64,000 bases of DNA from Cyanophora paradoxa (GCA_004431415.1 QPMI01000325.1:1-64000); one strand, 5' to 3'. Shown: positions 23,554 through 35,348, numbered from the stretch's first letter. Program-made: numbers and translations. The notes: a model not told the origin generated them from the letters alone.

Positions 23554-25269
23554 ATGACGGCAGCGGACGGCAGACAGTGGCGCTGCGAGGCGACGCCGCT
23601 GCTCCTCCGCACTGGCGCTGGGCGCGGTCGAGTGCTCGCCGTGGGCGGATCGGACAGCGGAGGTGGAGCTGGTATTCAAGCGGACATCAAAACAATTACC
23701 ATGCTGGGAGGCTACGCAGCGACGTCGATCACCGCTGTGACGGCTCAGAACACTCGCGGTAGCCTCGCGGGAACGCGTCCTCGGCTGCTGCAGGCTGATC
23801 GAGTGGGGCCGGCGCGCAGGCATATGGAGCGTCGACGCGATGCTGCCCGAGCTCGTGCGGGCGCGCCACGGGCGATCGCGCACGTCGAAGCCGGCCGGGG
23901 CTCAGCGGCTGAAGCGCGCCGCAGGCGCAGATGGAGCTCGTCCTGAAAGATATCGGGGCGGATTGCGTGAAGGTGCGCACGCGCCCCGACGCGCGCCCCT
24001 CGCCCGTGGGGCGCCCCCCGACGCGCGCCCCTCGCCCTGGCGCTGGACATCCTGAAGACCGGCATGGTGCGCACACGCCCCGGGGCGCCCCCCTCGCCCA
24101 AGCCGCACCGCCAACACGCGCGCGCAGCTGGACAACGACGACACCGTCGTGCGCGCCTCCTCGCGGCCGGCGCACTGCGGCAGCCGCCTCTGAACCGGGG
24201 CCCGCTGCTCAGCGGGCGGTGGCGGCGGTGCTGAGCGAGCCGTACGCCCTCCACACGCCCCTCGTCGTCGACCCGTGCCTGGTGCCGGCCACTGGGCCGC
24301 GCCCGCGGCCTTGAGCGCGAGCTCGCGAGGCGGCAGCGCGGCCTGACGCGGGGGGCGGGGCCTGGGGCGGGGCAGTCGGCGAAGGGCGGGGCGGCGCTGC
24401 TGGAGGAGGAGGCCCTCGCCGCGCTGCGCTTCAGCCTGCTGCCCCGGGCCGATCTCGTCACTCCGAACATCCCCGAGGCCGAGCGCATCGCCGGCCCGCC
24501 CCGTCCCCCCGAGCCCCCCGCCGGGCCCTCGTGACTGCCCTCGCCCGCAGAGGTGCAGATCTACGACGAGGAGTCGACGCGGCGGGCGGCCATCGCCATC
24601 GCCGCCCTCGGGCCGCGGTCCGCCGGCCCCGCCGCGCCGCGCCGCGGGGCGCCTGGTGGCGAGGCGAGGCGCAGGGCGGTGCTGGTGAAGGGCGGGCACG
24701 CGCTCGGGGAGGACGGGCAGGCGCCGGCCACGAGCGCCGACCTCCTCTACACCCCCGCCGACGGCCGCTTCCGGGCCCGCCCCCCGCCCGCTCCCCGGCG
24801 ACCCGCGGGGCGGCCCGTGACGGGCCCCCGCAGGTCTTCCGGGCGCCGCGGCTGGAGACGCGCCATTCGCACGGCACGGGCTGCACCCTCGCCTCCGCCA
24901 TCGGTACGGGCCGCGAGGCCGCCCAGCGCCCGACGTCGACGCTTGTCCGCCGATGCTTCGCGGGCGCCAGCGACGGGCCTCGCGCGGGGCATGGAGCTCG
25001 TGCCGGCGATCGCCGCCGCCCGCAACTTCCTCCACGGCGCCCTGTGCCCGCCCCGCCCTCGCCCCCCGCCCCCGCCCCCCGCCTCACGCACGCTCCCCGC
25101 AGGGCGGAGGCCCCGGGCTTCGGGACGGGCAGCGGGTGCGTGCTCGCGGCGGGGCGCTGGAACTCTCGAGCGGGGGGCCGACGGGGGCGTGGGGGGCAGG
25201 CCGATGGCGCACAACTGGTGCCTGCGACGGGCTGTCCCGGACGCCTGCACGATCGAGGAGCTGCCGTAG
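23554..25269 (+). CDS. thiD: hydroxymethylpyrimidine/phosphomethylpyrimidine kinase (ThiD)
   Basis: Thiamine biosynthesis: phosphorylates HMP and HMP-phosphate to HMP-diphosphate. Motifs: [133 protein letters not shown] (the GTGC anion-hole and catalytic Cys region), [20 protein letters not shown] and the ending [13 protein letters not shown]. Introns recovered by frame: 23861-23924 and 24153-24212 (both GC-AG), others GTGCGC. No ThiE (TMP synthase) or TenA domain follows, so it is monofunctional, unlike plant TH1. Start chosen at 23554; an in-frame ATG at 23452 would add about 34 residues that could serve as a targeting leader. Confidence 0.9.
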
Positions 25270-25399
25270 GGGCGCCCACCCCGGCCCCGCCCACGTCGGC
25301 GCGCGTGGAAGCTATAAAGACCTTCTGCACAACTCTCTACGCTACACGTGGGGAACTGCGGGTCCTAACCTACGATTCACAACGCACGGCGGAAAAAGC

Positions 25400-28300
25400 T
25401 CAGCGGCCCGAGGCGGAGCCCGGAGGGGCGGGGGCGGGGCCCCAGCCGCCCGAGGCGGGGGCGCCGGGGGCCCACGTGCCCGAGCCCCAGGGGGAGGCCG
25501 CCGCGTAGGGGGCGAACCCGTTGGGGGCGGCCGGCGGGGCGGGGGCGGGGGGCGGGGAGTAGGCCTCCGGGGCGGGCGGGGCCTCGACCTGGGCGAGGAA
25601 AGCGCAGACGTCGGGGAAGGAGGGCCGCTGGCTCCGCTCCGCGATGCACGCCGCCGTGAGGTGGGCGAGCCAGGGCGGGACGGCCGGCCCCGCGCGCTGC
25701 AGCCCGGCCACCATCTCGGGCGGCGTGCACCCGTCCCACGCCTCCTGCCGCACCGCCAGCTCCCTGCGCGCCGGCCCCCGTCAGCGGGGCGCGGGGGGCG
25801 TGGGGCGGGGCGGGGCGGACCAGAGGAGGACGCCGAAGGAGAAGACGTCGGCGGGGGCGGTGGGAGGCTCGCCGCGGAGCACCTCGGGGGAGACGTAGGC
25901 GGCCTTGGCGGCGCGGAAGTTGGGGTCCGGGGGCGCCCCGTAGTTGGCGACCTTGGCGCGCATGCCGGCGTCGAGGAGGACGTTGGCCGAGTGGAGGGCC
26001 CCGTGGTGGAGGCCCCGCGCGTGGAGGGCGTGCATCCCCGAGGCGACGTCGCGGGCGAGGGCGGCGACGAGGGCCCAGTCGAGGGCCAGGCCGCGGGCGT
26101 GCACGGCGTCGCGGAGGGAGCCGTTCGCCATGAACTCCATGACGAGGCAGGCGTGCGAGGCCTTGACGCAGACCCCGTGCACGGCGAGCACGTTGCCGTG
26201 CCGCACGCTCCGCAGCAGCTCCGCCCGCCGCCGCAGCGCCTCCACGAGGTCCGGCGAGGCGTTCCGGGGGACCTTGACCGCCACCTCCATCGTCCCGTTC
26301 CTGCCGGCCGGCGGCCTCAGCGGGGCGGGGCGGGGCGCGGGGCGGGGCGGGCGGGGCGGGCACCAGATGGCGCGGTAGACGTCGGCGGGGCGGGCACCAG
26401 ATGGCGGGCACCAGATGGCGCGGGGCGCGGGGCGGGGCGGCGGGGCGGGCACCGCAGCTGCGCCGACGACGTGAGCTTGTCCCACGCCGCCCGCAGCTCC
26501 GGCGAGAGCCCGCTCTCGGCCCCGCGGGGCGGCGGCGGTCGGGAGGCGGCGCGCGCGGCGGCGGGCGCCGGGGCGAAGGCCGCGGCGGCCTCGTGCCAGC
26601 CGTTGGGGAGGAAGCCGCGCGCCCCGACGCTCCAGTCGGCGGCGGGCATGCCGTGCGGCGCCCCGAGCGGCGACGCCTGCGCCGAGGCGAGGGCGCCCCG
26701 GGGCGGACCAGTCGACGGCGGGGGCGAGGGGCGCGCCGAGGCCGGCGAGGCTCGGGGCGCCGATGCCGAGGGAGCTCGACCAGATGGAGCCGGCCGGGCT
26801 CGTGCTCCACGTGATGCTCGGCTTCACCCGCGGCGGGCCCCCCGCCGCCGCCGCCGCCGCTGCCGCCGCTGCCGCCGCCGCCGCCGCAGCCGCAGCGGCA
26901 GCGGCCGGCGTGCTCGGCCCCGGTCCCGGCTGCGGGAGCGGCTGCTGCTGGGGTGTGGATGGCTGCTGCAGGTGCGGGGAGGGGAGCGGGGCGAGCGCCT
27001 GGGGCGGGACGCCCGGCGCGGGGGAGGGTTGCGCGTGCGGGGGCGCCGCAGCCGGGGGCTGGCCCGGGCGTTGGGCCCAGCCCTCCCGAGGCGAGCTACC
27101 GGGCACAGCCGGGGGCGGCGCCGGTCCGGGTTGAGGTGGGACACCGGCCAGTCTCTGCTGCTGCTGCGGCGGAGGCTCGGGTGGCGCCGGCTGACCGGCG
27201 GTGAAGGGCTGGAAGGGAGGTGCGGTGGGGCGGGGGGCGGAGGTGGCGGCGGGAGGGGCGGGGGGAGGGGGGGCGGGGGCGCCGGGGGCTGAGGGCTCGA
27301 CGACGAGGGGCGTGATTTCCGGCTTGACGTGCGCCCAAGGCGCCAGCTTGCTCCCTGCCGGCCTCCCCGCCGCAGCCGCCGCCGCCGCAGCAGCAGCAGC
27401 AGCTGCTGCCGCCGCCGCCGCTGGGGACGGGGCGGGGATCGGCGGGGGAGCGGGAGGTCGGGGCCCTTGGTGCCCCTGCCGCCGCGGGCAGAGGGCGGGG
27501 GCGCGGCCGCCTGCGCAGCGCCGGCCTTGCCGGCCGCCTGCGCCTGCACGGCCGCGGCCGCGGCGGCTGGCGGCTTGCCGGGGACCGGGGCGGCGGATGC
27601 GAGCTTGCGAGGCTCGTCGGGCTTGCGGACGGAGGCGGGGGCCTGGAGGGGCGTGGCGGGGAGGACGAGGGGCGGGGTGATGGGGGCGGGGAGGGGCAGG
27701 GCGGGGACCGGGGCGGGACGGGGACCGCCGGCTCGTCCTTGCGCTTCGGCTTCCGCGTCACAACCTCCCAATCGCTCGCCAGCACCCCGCCCGCGCCGCC
27801 CTTCCCGCCGGCCCCGCCCCCGCGCCGCCCTTGCCCTGCTGCCCCGCCCCCGCCTGCTGCGGCGGCGGCTGCTGCTGCCCGCCCTTGGCGCCCTTGCCGG
27901 CGCCCTTGCCGGCGGCGGCGGCCGAGGTGGAGGCGGGCGAGGCCTGCGGCTGCGCGGCCGCCGGCCCGTCCTCCTTCTCCTCCTTCTTCGCCCCGCTGCC
28001 CGAGGCCTTGCCGGGCCGGCCTTCCCCTCGGCCCCCGGCTTGCCCGCCTGCGCCTTCTCCGCGCCCTTGCCCGCCCCGCTCGCCTCCGCCGACGCCTCCG
28101 CCTTGCGCCCATCCGCCTTGCCCGCCTCCGCCTTCTTCGGCTCCTCGCCTCGCTTCTTCTCCGCCTGCTTCTTCTCCGCCTTGCCCGTCGCCCCCGGCGC
28201 CCCCGAGGACGATGAGGACGACGCCGGGGCCGCCGGGGCCGCCGCCGGGGCCGGGCGGCGGAGCGTTGGGCGGCGGCGGGGCGGGGCGCCGGCTCGCGCG

Positions 28301-31300
28301 CCGAGGCGGCGGTCGGCTGCTCCTCCTCGCTCTCCTCCTCGCTGCTGCTGCCCGAGCCGGCGCTCGCGCTCTCCGTCTCCACGCTGCTCGCCTCCGCCGC
28401 CCGCGCCGCCGGCGCCGGCGCCGGCGCGGCCGCTGCCGCCTTGGCGCCCTTGCCGTTGGCGGGGGCGGGCGGGGCGGGCTTGGCGGCCTCCTTCTCGCGC
28501 TCCTTCTCGGCGATGGCGGCGGCGCGGGCGACGGCGGCGGCGAGGGTGGCGGGCACGGGCTCGGCGGCCGGCCAGGAGCGGGCGTCGCGGTAATATAGGG
28601 CGTCCACCATGAGGCTCTCGGCCGTCGTCAGCAGCGCCCGGATCGTCCCCTCCAGCGCCTCCCCCCCGATCTCCTCGAGCGCCCCCTCCCCCGCCCGCAC
28701 CACGTGCATCAGGTGCAGGCTCTCCGGCGGGCACGCCAGCCGCTTCACGAGGATGCCGTGGATCTTGGAGAGCGGCGACCGCGTCGAGGCCTGCGCAGCG
28801 GCTCGAGGCGGGGGCGGGGCGGGGGCGGGGCGGCGGCGGGGGCGGGGGCGGGGCGGGGGCACCTTGAGGGTCCAGCGGACCTTCTCGGGGAGGGCGAGGT
28901 CGTGGACGCGGAGGGTGACGTTGCCGGCGAGGAACTTGTAGAAGTCGGCGGCGGAGGCGAGGGGGACCTGGGCGAAGGGCCGCGTCTGGAAGCAGACGAT
29001 GTCGCCCGACTCGATCTCGGCCTTGGACATGGTCGTCTCGGGGTCCAGCGCCTCCAGCTCCCCCGGCTTCACCTCCTGGTACGCAACCAGGTTCGCCAGC
29101 GCCGACTCCCGGCTCCCCTGCCCCGCCGCCACCCCGGACCGCTGCACCGCCCGCCGCAGCGCCGGCGCCAGGTGCGACACCCGCGTCCGGCCCTTCACCA
29201 GCGTGTACCCCACGTACCTGCGCGGCGCCGCGTGAGCTGTGGGGGGCGGGGCGGGGCGGGGCGTGGGCGGGGGCGGACTCGAGGAGCTGGCGCTCAGGGT
29301 CGTAGAACTTCATGTGGAGCATGCGGTCGTCGGTGGTGAGCATGGGGGCGGGGCCGGCCGGCGCCCCCTTGGCGCCCTTGCCGCCGGCCTCGTCGGCGGT
29401 GGTCTCGAGGAAGAGGAAGACCTCGTCGACGCCGAGGAAGGTCTCCCGGAGCTCGACGGTCTTCTTGTTGAGCAGCACGGGCGTGTCCGGCCGGAAGGTC
29501 TTGTTCAGGCGCGTCTGGAAGAGCCACAGCCGTTGCTTGTCCGGCGTGATGGAGAAGCGGTCGCGGATGGCCTCCTGGAAGTCGTCCACGGAGAGGGAGC
29601 GCGGCAGCTGGAACGAGGGCACCCGCTCGAACTCGATCAGCTCCGCCGCGTTCTTGTGCGCCCGCAGCTCCGCCTCCGTCGCCACCTGCCCCGCCCGTCG
29701 CGCCGGGCGGGGCGGGGCGGGGCGGGCGGGGCGGGGCGGGGCGGGCGGGCCTTGAAGGTGATGGGGGCGTCGTTCTTGTCCTTGGAGGCGGTCTCGGTGG
29801 CGGTCCCGTCGTGGTCGCGCGGGTCCGACTCCAGCTCCTTCTTCAGCGAGTCCGGCACCTCCTGCCCCGCACGTCACGCCCAGCGGGGGCGGGGGGCGGG
29901 GGGCGGCGCGGGGCAGGGCGGACGTCGAGGGTGAGGGCGGCCATGACGGTGGGGGCCTCGGCCTTGCGGACGTACACGAGCATGCAGGCCGAGTAGTCCA
30001 CGGGGTCGGTCACGTTGGAGCCGCCGAAGTTGGCCCCGATGGCGAGCTTCTCGACGACGCGGCGCACGTCCTCGTCGCTGAACTCGTACCACGAGCCCGT
30101 CATGTCCGGCCGGATGTACGCCAGGTACAGGTCCGTCGTCCCGTCGATCCCGTGCACGATGACGCTGTCCCCGCCCCGCCCCCTCGGCACCCCGCCCGCC
30201 CCGGGCGCGCCGGCCGGCGGGGCGCGCGGACCTCTGGAGCTCGTAGATCGAGCTCTCCTTGGACTGCGCGTCGGCGGGGAGGTACCGAGCCAGGTCCAGC
30301 ACCCCGGGGTACTCGAAGTGGTCCGTCACCTGCACGCCGCTCGCGCCGCCCGGGGCGCGGGGCGCGGGGCGCGGGGCGGGCGGGGGGGCGCGCCTTGACG
30401 TATTTCTTGAGGTGCGGGTCGAAGAGGGCGCGCTCAAGGTGCAGGCGGAGGATGGGGGGGAACGAGAGGAACTTCTTCGTCTGGCGGGCCTTCTTCGCGT
30501 CGATGTCGCCGTTCGCGTTGCTCTTGTAGTAGTCCAGGTCGCCCTCGGAGACGTACTTGTCCAGCGCCTCGTACAGGCCAGCGCAACCGCGCACCTGCAG
30601 CGTCAGATGTGCCCCGCGGACCGTCGAGGAGGCAGCCACGGGCAGCGGGAGCGAGCGGGCCGGCTGCCGGCGCAAGGATATCTCTGAACTTCTCCTTGCC
30701 GGACCAGTCGCACTCGCCGTCGGCGCTCTTGACGGTGCAGAGGAGCTCTCCTTCGAGCAGCCGCGAGACGGCCCCCTCCTCCTTGGTGCTCTATGCAGCG
30801 GCTCGGCGCAGCGGGGGCGGCGGCGAGAGGAGGGGCGGGACCTTGGTGAGGAGGTCGATGGCGCCGCAGAGGAAGGCGTCGATGGGGTGCACGCCCTGCA
30901 GCCTGCGGAGACCCTCCTGCACCGAGTCCATCCCCAGCGTCTTCACCAGGCCCGCCACCAGGTCCGACGTGTCCGCCGAGCCCTTCCCCGAACCCGTCCC
31001 GTGCGCCCCGCCCTCCCGCTGCAGCTTGTAGAAGATCCGCTGCATCTCGTACGGCCAGCTCCGCTGCGTCGACGACCCCGTCCCCGCCGCGCCCGCGCTG
31101 CCGGCGCCGGCGTTCGCTACCGCGCCCCCTGTACCGCTGCCGCTGCCGCTGCCGCTGCCGCTACCGCTACCGCTACTGCCGCCGCTGCCGCTGCCACTCG
31201 CCGCCCCGGCTGCTGCACCTGCCACCGCGCTCGAGCTACAGACGACCGCGGATGAGCCAACGGTCATCCCGCTTGCAGAAGCTATTGCCCCGGAGAGAGC

Positions 31301-32359
31301 TGGGGCTGCGCTGACGCTCTGCGAGCTCGCCATGTGGTACGCGACCTGCGCAGGGCAGCGGGCGGGTCGTTCATGGGCAACCGCAGCAGAGAGAGTGAGC
31401 AGGACGTAAAGCAACTTTGCGCACTCTTCGGAGCGCCGGCAAGTGAAACATGATCTGCAGGAGAGGTCCGAGGAAGCCCGTGTCGTGGCTCTCGCGGTTC
31501 ACGACACCGGCAAAGGGGCACTTCTTACTGCTATCCTTGCCAGCGCTGCAGGAAGCGCAAACGAAAGGAATCAACGCCGGGAGAAAGAACGGTGGTGCGG
31601 GATGCGCATGGACTCACGCGGGCTTCGCAGGGAGGCTTGGAACTTCGGATGCGCTGACGGACACGTCGATGGTCATGGTGACCTTCAGTGTGTCGTCCAC
31701 AAGAAAGCCCTGAGTGGCGTCCGTGAGTGTCTCCACCCGCATGAAGTTCTTCCATCCTGCGGATGGTGTCCGTGAGCGAAAGCGGTCGGGATGATTGCGT
31801 CGCATCTGGAGCTGGGGCGCACCCCATTCGGGAGTCTCGGCACAGAAGATTTGCTTAGCATCGGCTGCGGGGCGGCCGAGCGTCAAGGTTGTCCGGCTTC
31901 GCGGGATGGATGGCAGCTAGCATTGACGCACCGCGCGTGCAGCTCTTGCTTTCATCCTTCTGGTTCACTATGGTTAGCGTGAACAATGCCGGCCGCTTCC
32001 ACCCCTGTCGGCCGCACGGTTCAGGCACGGAGGCAGGCGTGGGGCGACGGCTAGCGGCGCGCCTTCGGGAGTTTGGTGGTGTCGACGGCGACGTACAGTC
32101 CAAGCTCTTCTACACCTTCTCCAGGCGGAAACACAAGCATCCGCCACTTGTACCTGGGCAAAGATCGAGCGATCAATGCCCGCTCCGGCGCTCAGGACGG
32201 CGTGTCGCCGGCCCTCACCCGCCGAGCTGGAACGCATCGCAATAGAACTTCTTCCGCGATCGTTTGCTGAACCTGCGGGCGGCTGAGACGAGCGACGGCG
32301 GGACCGCCGACAAGCGGTGCGAACCGTCGGAAGACGAATGTAGTCGTCTTCCTGCTCAT
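25400..32359 (-). CDS. USP7-like pseudo-deubiquitinase fused to a TKL pseudokinase
   Basis: Read from 32359 down. A MATH (TRAF-like) domain: KKFYCDAFQLGG, YKWRMLVFPPGEGVEELGLY, KRPALFTLTIVNQKDES, GWKNFMRVETLTDATQGFLV, DDTLKVTMTIDV. Then a USP fold aligned to USP7 by memory of the family: SSKKCPFAGVVNRESHDTGF then LGPLLQIMFHLPALRR; PYEMQRIFYKLQ; LEGELLCTVKSADGECDWSG; FLSFPPILRLHLERALFDPH; HFEYPGVLDLARYLP; IDGTTDLYLAYIRPDMTGSW. Then C-terminal ubiquitin-like domains as in USP7 (SLSVDDFQEAIRDRFSITPD; LVAYQEVKPGELEALDPETT; SGDIVCFQTRPFAQVP). The catalytic Cys box and His are replaced. A long Lys/Glu/Ala then Pro/Gln/Ala linker (about 28450-26650) leads to a TKL-like kinase domain lacking the HRD and DFG aspartates. 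No AT-rich spacer separates the parts, and the linker frame is open from 27360 to 26700. An ATG at 26649 could instead start a separate kinase gene. Confidence 0.7.
26355..26422 (-). repeat. triplicated splice-donor-like segment
   Basis: On the coding (minus) strand the segment GCCATCTGGTGCCCGCC occurs three times, at about 26420, 26405 and 26372. Each copy contains a potential donor (GTGCCC). The last copy fits the exon end DVYRAIW before the exon RNGTMEVAVKVP of the pseudokinase. The copies look like a small local duplication spanning an exon end and its donor. Confidence 0.6.
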
Positions 32360-32744
32360 CGTATCGCAACCGCCCGCCCGCGCAAAGCGCGGGTTTTTGA
32401 CGACCGTACCCGGACAGAGATTACCCCCCTCCCCGAGACGAAGACGTGTGATGCACTTCGTAGCGTCATGTGCCTTCAGCCTCCCTGCGGCCGGTCGTGC
32501 CGTTGGGGGGGTGCCAGGCCGCCAGATCGCGTCCCGGGGCGCGGGACCGTCAACTCCAGCACCGGCTGCCCGGCCAGCGGAGCGTACGTCTTTCTTCGGG
32601 GACGCTGCGTGAGCTCCATGCTTCATCTCGCTGTGTGCTTGCTTTTGTTGCTGATCCTGACGCGGCCCTTGGTCGGCTAGGCGATTTGATCATGATCCGT
32701 CGCGTCGGCTGGTCGGCCGGAGTCGCGTCAGGGGCTGCTCACAG
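32360..32744. other. spacer between divergent genes
   Basis: Holds the promoter side of the USP7-like gene and perhaps the first exon of the armadillo-repeat gene. The frame of the USP7-like start (MSRKTTTFVFRRF) stays open upstream to about 32626, so an earlier start cannot be excluded. Nothing else recognised. Confidence 0.35.
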
Positions 32745-34283
32745 CTCCAAATTTCTTCATTCGACAAAACCAACAAACCCGGAAGCAACGACAGCAGATC
32801 TGACCGCAACAACGACACCGGTGCGGTGTTGGATTCCGTTGCAGCTACTCCCTGCTCGCCGCCGCTGCACTGACGCGACTCTTCAGATCGAGAATCAAAC
32901 CCCGGCAACTTCAGTCATAACCTGTTGACCGTGATCGGCGAGGCTTGCAGCACCGAGCGTGTGGTGGCCGTGCAAGCGCTGCAGTCTTTATACATGTTCC
33001 TCGAGGGCGAGGAGGACTTTACGCTCCTGCTCGAGGTTCGAGTCTGCATTGCTGACTGCACTGCCGGCATGCGCCAGCGCTCACAGCGGGCAGGAGTGGG
33101 AGACGCTCTCTGTGCTGCTGCCGCTCCTCGCGCACAGGGAGACCGAAGTCGCGAGCCTCGCGACGCAGATCGTGGAGCTGCTCTGCCTCCAGGGTGCGAG
33201 CGCTCTCTGGGGGCCGGCGGCTCGGCCTGACGGGGTGGGACGTGGGGGGGCAGAGCCGACGCGGGCGAGGCTGGCGGCCATGGGCGTTATTCCACAACTC
33301 CTGGAGCTGCTTCGGCGGCGGGACCGCCGGCTCCTGCGCGGCGTCCTCCGCATCCTCTTCAACATCCTCCCCGGCACGCCGCCCCGCCTCCCGCCGGCGC
33401 CGGGGCGCGCTGAGCGGGGGCGGGCGGGTAGTGCGGAACCAGGAGTACCTGGAGGAGGTGGGGGACGCGGTGGCGCAGCTTGTTCGGGCGGCCGAGGAGG
33501 AGGCGGATCCCGAGCTGCATCGCCTGATATCAGGCCTCACCTTCGCGTTTTCTGTCGATGAGCGGAACTGGAAGACGCTGGGCGCCCAGGGGGCCATCCC
33601 CGCCCTCGTGCGCCTCCTGGACAGCCCGTCCGACGAGGCGCGCGAGTACAGCGCCCGCGCCCTCGGCGCCCTCGCCTGCTGCGAGTCCAACTGGGTCGGC
33701 ATCCTGCGCACGGGCGGCTTCGAGAAGCTGGTGGGGATGCTCTCGGAGGGGCGGGAGAGCCTGCGGGAGAGCGCGGCGACGGCGATCTTCGCGCCCTCGA
33801 ACGCGTACGACGCGCGCGTCTTCGAGGCGGCCGTGGCGCCCCTCGTCGCCGGCCTCTCCTCGGGCAGCGCGCGCCTGCAGTCGGCATGCGCGTCGGCCCT
33901 CTGGGGCCTGGCGGGGCACCCGCGCCTGCGGCAGCTCATCGGCGAGGCCGGCGGCGTGCCCGGCCTCGCCCGCCTCGCCCGCGAGTCCGCCCTCCCCAAG
34001 ACCGTCGAGTACGCCCTCCGCGCCCTCACACTCCTCGCCCAGGACGGTGCCCCCGCCCCCCGCGCTCCGCTCCTCCTGCCCAGCGCCGCGCGCTGAGCGG
34101 GGGCCGGGCCGGGCCGGCGGGGCAGAGCGGGAGCTCCAGTACGAGCTGAACCTCGGGGCGCGGGAGGTCTGCATGCGCCGCCTCGCCGACTCCGAGGAGC
34201 GCGTCGCCTGGGCCGCCGGCCGCATGCTCTGGAACATCACCGCCCCGCACATCCAAATCTCCGGCAACTCCTGGAACAACTAG
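32745..34283 (+). CDS. armadillo/HEAT-repeat protein (5' end uncertain)
   Basis: Helical repeat protein, probably a protein-protein interaction scaffold. Repeats with armadillo spacing are visible: LTVIGEACSTERVVAVQALQ, ETLSVLLPLLAHRETEVASL, MGVIPQLLELLRRRDRRLLR, LGAQGAIPALVRLLDSPSDE, AREYSARALGALACCESN, LRTGGFEKLVGMLSEGRESL, ARLQSACASALWGLAGHPRL, AGGVPGLARLARESALPKTV and a last helix with EERVAWAAGRMLWNIT. The end is SGNSWNN, TAG at 34281. An upstream exon in frame (LQISSFDKTNKPGS) joins across 32821-32886 (GTGCGG donor, CTTCAG acceptor). The true start was not found; it may lie in a further exon upstream. I cannot assign a specific armadillo family. Confidence 0.7.
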
Positions 34284-35348
34284 CGCTAGCTATAGCCCGG
34301 CCGCGGGCCCGCGGCCGCCCTCAGCTCTGTTTCCGTCAGCAGCATTTCAAGTCAGCTTTCATGGTGTTTCACGGCGTAGATTTCCTTTGCATTTGGTACT
34401 CCGGGATCGGGAGCGGGATCGTTTGAATGTACAGTACTTGTAGTTGTCAGCGGGTCCGATCACGATCGCGAGTTTCGATTCGTGAAGTTCGACTTTCCTC
34501 TTCGCATATATAATCCCTCATTTTCACACAGTGTTTAGTGCCCCGGGCAGTTGTTCAGCGTTTGTAGAGTGAGGTATTTCATGTGTGTACAAGAATTCGA
34601 AGTCGCTAATAGTGTCGACGTCACTTATATACCAGGTTTTCAGGCTGAGATCATCGGACTTGCAACTGAACTTCAGAATAATCGGACTTGAACTTCGAAT
34701 TCAAATTAACCACTGGGCCAGAAACAATGAAGCCTAAAGAAGCCTCAAAATCAGCTTACTCGCGGCCCATGAGAATTCGAATCATGATCAGAGTTCAACG
34801 GTTTCAAGTTTGAACTGAGAATCTGCCATCCGATGATCATGATCATGCATTCGACCACTGTACCAAGCCTCAGGGCCTGCCCAGTGCCAGACTCTGATCA
34901 TCGGATCATGATCATGAGACTGAACATGAGGCCGACTCCCCGTCGCCAAGTCGCCCCGCCGTCGCTGAGTCGCGAGTCCGACGGTCCCGGGCCCGGGGTC
35001 CGAGTCGGAACCGTTGAACCGTCCGTCGGACCGACTTGCAATTTGTGCCCCACGCCGTGACCGGACGCGTTAAGCTTGGCCTCACTGTCAATTCACTGAG
35101 TCAGGGCCCGCGCGCGGCCGCTGCCTTGAACTTACACATGCATGTACAAGGCTTCAAGGCTCCCAGATCTAGACTCGTGAGAGCCCGGAGTCCCGGAGAG
35201 CAGACTAAGCCGCTGAGCCTCGCTTCATCATTGAGCCTTGTAAATTCAACAGTCACAGTACGAGCTCCTGCCTGCCTGTCACAGCAGTCCCCTGCCTGCC
35301 TGTCTCCCTGCAAAATGGATCCGGCCAGCGGGCGGCGGGGGCGGCGCC
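34284..35348. other. convergent intergenic region, AT-richer
   Basis: About 1.06 kb between two convergent gene ends, with no supportable gene. GCGCTAGCTATAG lies directly after the armadillo-gene stop (34284-34296). Palindromic TGATCATGATCATG-like strings occur at about 34832-34846 and 34896-34918. Otherwise unremarkable. Confidence 0.55.

Noticed and set aside
23554-25269. A bifunctional ThiD-ThiE (plant TH1-like) enzyme
   Set aside because: The protein ends 20-25 residues after the ThiD C-terminal G-x-G-x-x-N/H motif; no TMP synthase motifs follow.
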